A stretch of DNA of 9,850 bases, from contig NZ_CAMLHF010000204.1 of assembly GCF_946479715.1 (NCBI RefSeq), forward strand, positions 1 to 9,850, written 5' to 3'. How positions within the stretch are numbered: the first letter of the stretch is position 1; the number at the start of each line of letters is the position of its first letter. The DNA is from an uncultured Pedobacter sp. Its GTDB lineage: Bacteria > Bacteroidota > Bacteroidia > Sphingobacteriales > Sphingobacteriaceae. The translations under genes were made by a program, and so were the position numbers. This document shows, in pieces, positions 1 through 4,132 of this stretch. A model generated the notes under the pieces. That model saw nothing but the letters and a program-made list of their open reading frames with translations. It searched no databases and had not been told where the DNA came from.

Positions 1-678
1 TTGAAAGAAACTTGCAAAAGCCTAAATATTGAGATAGACGCTTCTATGGGTCGTGGTAAACTTATTGACGAATTGTTTAGTGAGAAAGTTGAAGCAAACC
101 TGATCCAACCCACCTATATTACTGACTATCCTTTAGAGATGACCCCACTTGCCAAAAAACACAGAAGCAAAGAAGGTCTGGTAGAAAGGTTTGAATTGTT
201 TGTAATGGGTAAAGAGATTGCCAACGCTTATTCAGAACTTAATGATCCGATTGATCAAAGAGAACGTTTTGAGGATCAGTTGAAATTAGCAGCGAGAGGT
301 GATGATGAGGCGATGGCTATGGATGATGATTTTATCAGAGCTCTGGAATATGGAATGCCACCAACCTCAGGATTAGGAATAGGTATTGACAGATTAGTAA
401 TGTTGATGACTAATCAGTCTACCATTCAGGAAGTACTGTTCTTCCCTCAAATGAGACCTGAGAAAAAAGCAAAGGTAACTACCGATGAAGATTTCGTAAA
501 TGCAGGTATTCCGGCTGAATGGGTTCAGGTGATTAGAAAAATGGGAATCAATACAATTGAAGAGTTAAAAGATGCCAACCCAAACAAGATTTTTAATGAT
601 CTAGGAGGAATGCGCAAGAAACTTAAGCTGGAATTAACCATGCCTTCAAAAGAAGACGTAACCGCCTGGTTTTCTTAA
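1..678 (+). CDS. lysS: Lysyl-tRNA synthetase, class II (3' part, truncated by window edge)
   Basis: This is the C-terminal 225 residues of cytoplasmic LysRS, which charges tRNA-Lys using ATP and lysine. The first codon (TTG) is only the window edge, not a real start. The class II catalytic core is visible: the conserved [10 protein letters not shown] stretch (residues 75-84 of the fragment), then motif 3 GLGIGIDR (124-131) with the ATP-binding Arg131, then FFPQMRPE (148-154). The anticodon-binding domain and motifs 1 and 2 would lie upstream of the window. Bacterial LysRS such as the E. coli enzyme ends just after the FFP-MRP motif. Here about 70 more residues follow, including an HhH-like stretch ([18 protein letters not shown], 181-198). 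As I recall, such tails are usual in Bacteroidota LysRS. The gene ends in TAA and is followed by a strong terminator. The family call is secure. Confidence 0.96.
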   Translation: MKETCKSLNIEIDASMGRGKLIDELFSEKVEANLIQPTYITDYPLEMTPLAKKHRSKEGLVERFELFVMGKEIANAYSELNDPIDQRERFEDQLKLAARGDDEAMAMDDDFIRALEYGMPPTSGLGIGIDRLVMLMTNQSTIQEVLFFPQMRPEKKAKVTTDEDFVNAGIPAEWVQVIRKMGINTIEELKDANPNKIFNDLGGMRKKLKLELTMPSKEDVTAWFS

Positions 679-698
679 CATAGAGATAACACAAACTT

Positions 699-742
699 AA
701 AGGCTTGCTACATAAAAACTTAGCAGGCCTTTTCTATTTTTA
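699..742 (+). terminator. Rho-independent terminator of lysS
   Basis: A 12-bp stem with one G-U wobble (AAAGGCTTGCTA at 699-710 pairs with TAGCAGGCCTTT at 721-732) closes a 10-nt loop. A T-rich tract (TTTCTATTTTT) follows. It lies 21 bases after the lysS stop, the expected place for an intrinsic terminator, and separates lysS from the small gene downstream. Confidence 0.85.
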
Positions 743-765
743 GGGCATATTAAAATTGATAAATT

Positions 766-984
766 ATGAACAGTTCAAGCCTTGAAATAACAGAAAAAGA
801 ATACTGCATAAAGCTAAGTAAAGAAGCATTTGACTTGACGTTGATCCGTCAGCTGATCACAAGAATACAATCAGAGCAATTGTTCTTTAGCAGAAAGAAA
901 GATTATCTTGAAGATGATATCATCAGCAGAAATTCAGAGAATTATGAACCTAATGAAAACTTTGACAGATTAAGCGAAAAATAA
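766..984 (+). CDS. Small conserved-looking hypothetical protein, 72 aa
   Basis: I do not recognise the family. The product is 72 residues, charged and predicted soluble, with no signal peptide, membrane segment or metal-binding cluster; it has a single Cys (Cys14). The middle (about residues 17-40, including FDLTLIRQLITRIQSEQ) looks like one amphipathic helix. The C-terminal third is acidic and Asn-rich (ENYEPNENFDRLSEK). It begins with ATG, has no clear Shine-Dalgarno (normal for this phylum), and ends in TAA one base before a terminator hairpin. Because a terminator also precedes it, it probably has its own promoter or depends on lysS read-through; TAAAATTG (751-758) is only an imperfect -7 match. 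Coding is supported by the tidy fit between two terminators and by protein-like composition, not by homology. A small regulator or antitoxin-like protein is possible, but nothing proves it. Confidence 0.65.
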   Translation: MNSSSLEITEKEYCIKLSKEAFDLTLIRQLITRIQSEQLFFSRKKDYLEDDIISRNSENYEPNENFDRLSEK

Positions 985-1008
985 AAAGCCACATTTGCAT
1001 GTGGCTTT
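985..1008. terminator. Bidirectional intrinsic terminator between convergent genes
   Basis: A perfect 10-bp stem (AAAGCCACAT / ATGTGGCTTT) closes a TTGC tetraloop. Read on the + strand it follows the stop of the 72-aa gene directly and is trailed by a T-rich stretch (TTTAAGCTTTTCTTT). Read on the - strand it lies just after the stop of the membrane/TPR gene and is followed by TTTTTATTTTT. It therefore should end transcription from both sides. Confidence 0.88.
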
Positions 1009-1018
1009 AAGCTTTTCT

Positions 1019-1558
1019 TTATCTGTATCTAACCTGTTGTTGTCTATCCATCATTCCAAGCTGATCCTTCATTTGTTTTATCTGATCAGCAAGCAATTTA
1101 TTCTTATCTGCCTTTTTTGCCTCGGTCAGATACATTTGGGCTTCCCTTTTATTTCTTTTTGCCATTGATATTCCAGCTAAACTTAATTTAGCTAAGGCAA
1201 TATTATGGTCCATATGTAAACCTAAAGAAAGCGCTTTCTTGAAATATTTTTCTGATTGCATAGGAGCCTTTCTTGATTCTATAAGACCTATCAAAAGGTT
1301 ATAATAACCTTGCTGAACCCTGATCAGTTGCTTTTCATAATTAGTGATTCTTTTCAGGAAAACTTCGGCCTTAACCATATTGTCCTTTCTTAGAAACCAC
1401 TGGGCAAGCAACATATTCTCATTATAAAAATATGTAACAAGAATCAGGATACTTATAAAAATCCCCAGAATACCCCAGCCCCAAAAACTGAAGAACATAA
1501 GGGCAATTGAAGCTCCCAACACAACAAAACCTAAAATAAGACGAACTATATTTGGCAT
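1019..1558 (-). CDS. Membrane-anchored TPR-like protein, function unknown
   Basis: A 179-residue protein with two adjacent hydrophobic helices at the N-terminus (about residues 5-23 and 27-46), separated by a short aromatic/glycine turn (FWGWG). A soluble helical region follows whose spacing looks like two or three degenerate TPR repeats: around 49-70, 83-112 (YYNLLIGL...SEKYFKKALSLG) and 118-150 (ALAKLSLAGISMAKRNKREAQMYLTEAKKAD). The tail is basic and Gln-rich. The likely arrangement is a helical hairpin in the inner membrane with a cytoplasmic TPR scaffold for protein contacts; partners are unknown. The ATG is preceded by an A-rich leader with AAAAGG a few bases upstream, which supports this start. 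An imperfect -7 element (GATATTTG, + strand 1581-1588) lies 23 bp upstream. The gene is a single unit closed by the bidirectional terminator. The topology is clear; the cellular role cannot be read from the sequence. Confidence 0.85.
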   Translation of the reverse strand: MPNIVRLILGFVVLGASIALMFFSFWGWGILGIFISILILVTYFYNENMLLAQWFLRKDNMVKAEVFLKRITNYEKQLIRVQQGYYNLLIGLIESRKAPMQSEKYFKKALSLGLHMDHNIALAKLSLAGISMAKRNKREAQMYLTEAKKADKNKLLADQIKQMKDQLGMMDRQQQVRYR

Positions 1559-1663
1559 ATCCTTTTATAATTTTTTTTTGCAAATATCGTGTTTAAATAC
1601 CAAAAAATAGATTTAAAATTATAATTTCAGCAAAAAAGAAATGATGTTCCTTACATGTTTTAC

Positions 1664-1702
1664 TAAAGATTTTCAAAATATGAATAGATTTACAAATCTT
1701 TA
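1664..1702 (+). repeat. Nested inverted repeats in front of the thioredoxin-like gene
   Basis: TAAAGATTT (1664-1672) is the exact reverse complement of AAATCTTTA (1694-1702). A second, nearer copy AGATTT (1686-1691) also pairs with AAATCT (1694-1699) across 2 bases. The two left arms thus share one right arm, which ends four bases before the ATG at 1706. This could be an operator or alternative leader hairpins, but the DNA is very AT-rich and chance is a real explanation. The rest of the 147-bp divergent intergenic region (1559-1705) shows no clear RNA gene; TAGATTTA (1685-1692) is a one-mismatch -7 element. Confidence 0.3.
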
Positions 1703-1705
1703 ATT

Positions 1706-2179
1706 ATGGAAAACACAGCACAGCATATTAATAAGCAAATAGAAGACCCTTCAACAGGTGAAGTCATTCTATTAAATACCTGTACCCGAGACGCTGTAAC
1801 AACATTTCCAGCTATGAAGGAAAAGTATGATAACGAGTATCCTAAATATACTCCTGAATCTGGTGCATTAAATGAGTTACAACCTTTATTGAAAAATAAA
1901 ACTGCTACCATTGTTTTAGGGACATGGTGCGGCGATAGTCGTGAACAATTGCCTCATTTTCTAAAAACAATAGATGCATCGTACACTGATAAAAAAAACA
2001 TAACTTTTATCTGTGTGGATAGAGCTAAAAAAGCGGAAAATGGGTTATTAGATAACTTAAATATAGATCGTGTACCAACCTTTATTATTTATGATAATGG
2101 AAAAGAGCTCGGTCGGATTATTGAGAAACCAATTATAAGTATTGAAGAAGATTTGGTACTTATATTATCAAAAAACTAA
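1706..2179 (+). CDS. Thioredoxin-fold family protein with CGDS active-site motif
   Basis: A 157-residue protein without signal peptide, so probably cytoplasmic. The thioredoxin fold is indicated by the strand TATIVLGTW leading into the active-site helix at W74-C75-G76-D77-S78, by a central strand NITFICVD (98-105), and by the cis-proline region RVPTFIIYDNGKELGR (122-137, Pro124). The normal CxxC is reduced to CxxS: only Cys75 remains at the active site, with Ser78 where the resolving Cys would be. Two further Cys (26 and 103) lie elsewhere. The N-terminal 60 residues are a helical extension. A one-Cys site cannot do standard intramolecular dithiol exchange, so it may act by a monothiol mechanism, use another Cys, or be a non-redox binding protein. 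Thioredoxin-like proteins with WCGDS exist in other bacteria, as I recall. Only 2 bp separate its stop from ung, so the two are probably co-transcribed. The substrate is unknown. Confidence 0.88.
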   Translation: MENTAQHINKQIEDPSTGEVILLNTCTRDAVTTFPAMKEKYDNEYPKYTPESGALNELQPLLKNKTATIVLGTWCGDSREQLPHFLKTIDASYTDKKNITFICVDRAKKAENGLLDNLNIDRVPTFIIYDNGKELGRIIEKPIISIEEDLVLILSKN

Positions 2180-2181
2180 AT

Positions 2182-2859
2182 ATGTCGATTACTTTAGAAA
2201 AGAGCTGGCTTAAAGAACTAGATACCGAATTTGAAAAAAGCTATATGAAAGATCTAAAAGCTTTCTTGCAGCAGGAAAAGCAAAAAGGTATTATAGTATA
2301 CCCTAAAGGATCGGATATTTTTAATGCATTGGATCATACTCCATTTGATAAAGTTAAAGTAGTGATCCTGGGCCAGGATCCATATCATGGACAAGGACAG
2401 GCTCATGGTTTATCCTTTTCAGTTCAAAAAGGCATTACAATTCCTCCTTCTTTAAAGAACATTTATAAAGAACTTGCTACCGATGTTGAAGGATTTTCTA
2501 CTCCTGCTCATGGCAATTTAACCAAATGGGCAGATGAAGGAGTTTTATTACTCAATGCAACTTTAACGGTAAGAGCCCACGAAGCAGGTTCTCATCAGGG
2601 TAAGGGCTGGGAAATATTTACTGACAAAATAATCAGTCAGCTATCTGAACATAGAAAAGGGCTCGTTTTTCTTTTATGGGGTAGATATGCTCAAAATAAA
2701 TCGGCATTAATTGATCAGACCAAACACACTATTTTGACAGCAGCCCATCCCTCTCCTTTCTCGGCATATAATGGATTTTTTGGGTGCAGGCATTTTTCTA
2801 AGGCCAACACTATTTTAGAAAAACAAGGTCTTAGTGCAATTGATTGGCAAATTGCCTAA
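2182..2859 (+). CDS. ung: Uracil-DNA glycosylase (family 1)
   Basis: Removes uracil from DNA, the first step of base-excision repair of deaminated cytosine or misincorporated dUMP. All family-1 landmarks are present in the usual order: the water-activating loop GQDPYHG (64-70, catalytic Asp66), the Pro-rich loop IPPSLKNIYKEL (87-98), the uracil-recognition strand LLLNATLTV (122-130, Asn125), and the minor-groove loop HPSPFS (189-194, His189) followed by NGFFGCRHFSKAN (197-209). At 225 residues it has the normal bacterial length and looks intact. The DNA-intercalating residue of the loop is Phe193 instead of the Leu found in the E. coli and human enzymes; B. subtilis also has Phe there. The gene follows the CGDS thioredoxin-like gene by 2 bp and ends 7 bp before the convergent Lrp/AsnC gene. 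Confidence 0.97.
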   Translation: MSITLEKSWLKELDTEFEKSYMKDLKAFLQQEKQKGIIVYPKGSDIFNALDHTPFDKVKVVILGQDPYHGQGQAHGLSFSVQKGITIPPSLKNIYKELATDVEGFSTPAHGNLTKWADEGVLLLNATLTVRAHEAGSHQGKGWEIFTDKIISQLSEHRKGLVFLLWGRYAQNKSALIDQTKHTILTAAHPSPFSAYNGFFGCRHFSKANTILEKQGLSAIDWQIA

Positions 2860-2866
2860 AAAGAAA

Positions 2867-3337
2867 TTAATATTCTAAAGGAACTATTGGTTCTTTTTTG
2901 GTAGTAGACATGATCATCATTGTCTGAAAAGTTTTAACTACAGATATTTTACTGATCTTATCCATAATTAAACGTTCATAAGCTTTAATGTCATTAACGT
3001 AAACCTTAAGTAAGAAATCGGCTTGTCCTGTAACGTGGTGGCATTCCGTAATTTCTTTAATCTGATTTACCTCATCCAAAAAGATCTGTATGGTATTATT
3101 TTTATGAAAATCAAGCTGAACCTGAATGAAAGTTTTAATACCTAAACCTAATTTCTCTTCGTCGACCAGGGCATGGTAGCTCTTGATAAATCCTGACATT
3201 TCTAATTTACGTACCCTTTCCAATGTAGGTGCAGGAGAAAGTCCTATCTCCTGAGATAACAGTAAATTAGTTATCCTTCCATTTTCCTGTAGTAACTTAA
3301 GAATTTTAAAATCAGTTTTATCTAGTTCTGCTGCCAT
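2867..3337 (-). CDS. Lrp/AsnC-family transcriptional regulator
   Basis: A 156-residue one-domain-pair regulator. The N-terminal winged helix-turn-helix runs from about residue 5 (LDKTDFKILKLLQENGRIT) through LSQEIGLSPAPTLERVRKLE (27-46). A linker follows, then the C-terminal RAM ligand-binding/oligomerisation domain (about 67-145) with the conserved G-x-x-D turn (VTGQADFLLKV, Gly104 and Asp107). Such proteins form dimers to octamers and respond to amino acids or related small molecules; the ligand and targets cannot be read here. I place the start at the ATG at 3337. A longer reading from a TTG at 3388 adds 17 residues that are hydrophobic and unlike the family, and that TTG lies within the -33 promoter element. 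The gene diverges from the metal-regulator operon, with 140 bp between the starts. Confidence 0.93.
   Translation of the reverse strand: MAAELDKTDFKILKLLQENGRITNLLLSQEIGLSPAPTLERVRKLEMSGFIKSYHALVDEEKLGLGIKTFIQVQLDFHKNNTIQIFLDEVNQIKEITECHHVTGQADFLLKVYVNDIKAYERLIMDKISKISVVKTFQTMMIMSTTKKEPIVPLEY
2877..2899 (+). terminator. Possible weak terminator for the ung unit, inside the 3' end of the convergent gene
   Basis: An 8-bp stem with one G-U pair (AAAGGAAC at 2877-2884 against GTTCTTTT at 2890-2897) closes a 5-nt loop and runs into a six-T tract (2894-2899). It lies 18 bases after the ung stop on the + strand and overlaps the last codons of the Lrp/AsnC gene. The stem is A/U-rich, so it may be inefficient. 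No other hairpin is evident between these convergent genes. Confidence 0.35.
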
Positions 3338-3356
3338 TAGTTTTATTAATATTATG

Positions 3357-3389
3357 CAAAGGTAGAATAAGAATGCGTTACATGCCAAA
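3357..3389 (-). promoter_or_regulatory. Bacteroidota-type promoter of the Lrp/AsnC gene
   Basis: Read on the - strand, TTTG (+ strand CAAA, 3386-3389) is followed after 21 bp by TACCTTTG (+ strand CAAAGGTA, 3357-3364). This matches the -33 TTTG / -7 TAnnTTTG consensus of the primary sigma factor in this phylum. The -7 element lies 19 bp before the ATG at 3337, giving a short 5' leader. Confidence 0.7.
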
Positions 3390-3440
3390 TTTTATTCTAA
3401 AAATGTTACAATTATTTACAGTTTATTTCTTAATATTTTT

Positions 3441-3456
3441 TTTAGATTTGTCTAAA
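3441..3456 (+). promoter_or_regulatory. Operator palindrome overlapping the -7 element of the metal-regulator operon
   Basis: TTTAGA-TTTG-TCTAAA is an inverted repeat with perfect 6-bp arms, starting 37 bp before the regulator's ATG. Within it, TAGATTTG (3443-3450) is an exact match to the TAnnTTTG -7 element; the -33 region is weak (TTTACA at 3415-3420). The TTTAG-N6-CTAAA layout resembles boxes bound by DtxR/MntR-type repressors. A bound regulator would cover the -7 element, which fits metal-dependent autorepression. The binding protein is inferred from position. Confidence 0.6.
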
Positions 3457-3477
3457 CTTATAGTTAGGTAACCATAA

Positions 3478-4131
3478 ATGCAATCATTCACAGAAGAGAA
3501 CTATCTTAAAATCATTTATCATCTTTCGCTTAATACTGAAAGCTCGGTACAAACCAATGCTATAGCCGAAAGAATACAGACTAAAGCGGCTTCGGTTACC
3601 GATATGATAAAAAAATTGGCTGACAAAAAGTTAGTTGACTATAAAAAATATCAGGGGGTAAAACTTACAGAATCAGGAAAAAATGCAGCAATTAACATTG
3701 TAAGAAGACACCGGCTCTGGGAAGTGTTTCTTGTAGAGAAACTGAATTTTAAATGGGACGAAGTTCATGATATAGCCGAAGAGTTAGAGCATATTAAATC
3801 ACCAGAGCTTATTGAACGTTTAGATGAATTCCTCGCTTTTCCCAGGAATGACCCTCATGGAGATCCTATACCAGATAAAAACGGAAAGCTTGACAATACA
3901 GTATTTATAAAATTATCTAAACTCAAGGCCGGAGACAAGGGTCTGATTATGGGAGTTAGTGAACACTCATCCCTCTTTTTACAACATCTCGAAAAAATAG
4001 GACTCACACTAGGTAAGCAAATAAGAATTACGGAAATCACAGATTTTGATGGTTCTGTAGAGCTAAGTATGGAAAACAAACACGTTAATGTAAGCCGGGA
4101 AGTGGCTAAACACATCCTCATTAAAATATAA
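3478..4131 (+). CDS. DtxR/MntR-family metal-dependent transcriptional regulator
   Basis: A 217-residue repressor in the DtxR family three-part layout. A winged helix-turn-helix comes first (about residues 5-65; recognition helix near KAASVTDMIKKLADK). The metal-binding dimerisation domain follows (about 66-140; LTESGKNAAINIVRRHRLWEVFL region, His78 and Glu82, then EVHDIAEELEH with His97, Glu101, Glu104 and His105, and NDPHGDPIP at 124-132). A C-terminal FeoA/SH3-like domain closes it (about 143-217, KLSKLKAGDKG onward). Where DtxR has Cys102 this protein has Glu101, as in manganese-sensing MntR. However, the other MntR ligands Asp8 and Glu11 align with Asn8 and Lys11, so metal preference cannot be settled from residues. 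The transporter gene starts 1 bp after its stop, which argues that the regulator controls uptake of the transported metal, probably Mn(II) or Fe(II). A palindrome over its own promoter suggests autoregulation. It may be called mntR. Confidence 0.92.
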   Translation: MQSFTEENYLKIIYHLSLNTESSVQTNAIAERIQTKAASVTDMIKKLADKKLVDYKKYQGVKLTESGKNAAINIVRRHRLWEVFLVEKLNFKWDEVHDIAEELEHIKSPELIERLDEFLAFPRNDPHGDPIPDKNGKLDNTVFIKLSKLKAGDKGLIMGVSEHSSLFLQHLEKIGLTLGKQIRITEITDFDGSVELSMENKHVNVSREVAKHILIKI

Positions 4132-4132
4132 T

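Noticed and set aside
1690..1911. 73-codon frame on the - strand
   Set aside because: It lies antisense to the start of the thioredoxin-like gene, which has clear motifs; no family resemblance.
2836..2855. 6-bp inverted repeat GCAATT/AATTGC at the end of ung
   Set aside because: It lies within codons of the conserved C-terminus, is short, and is not followed by a T-run, so it is not a terminator.
3338..3388. 17-residue N-terminal extension of the Lrp/AsnC protein as a membrane or signal segment
   Set aside because: The stretch is hydrophobic but overlaps a consensus promoter and begins at a TTG within the -33 element; it is most likely untranslated.
3855..4121. 88-codon frame on the - strand
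   Set aside because: Antisense shadow of the DtxR-family regulator's C-terminal domain; Ser/Leu-rich low-information translation.
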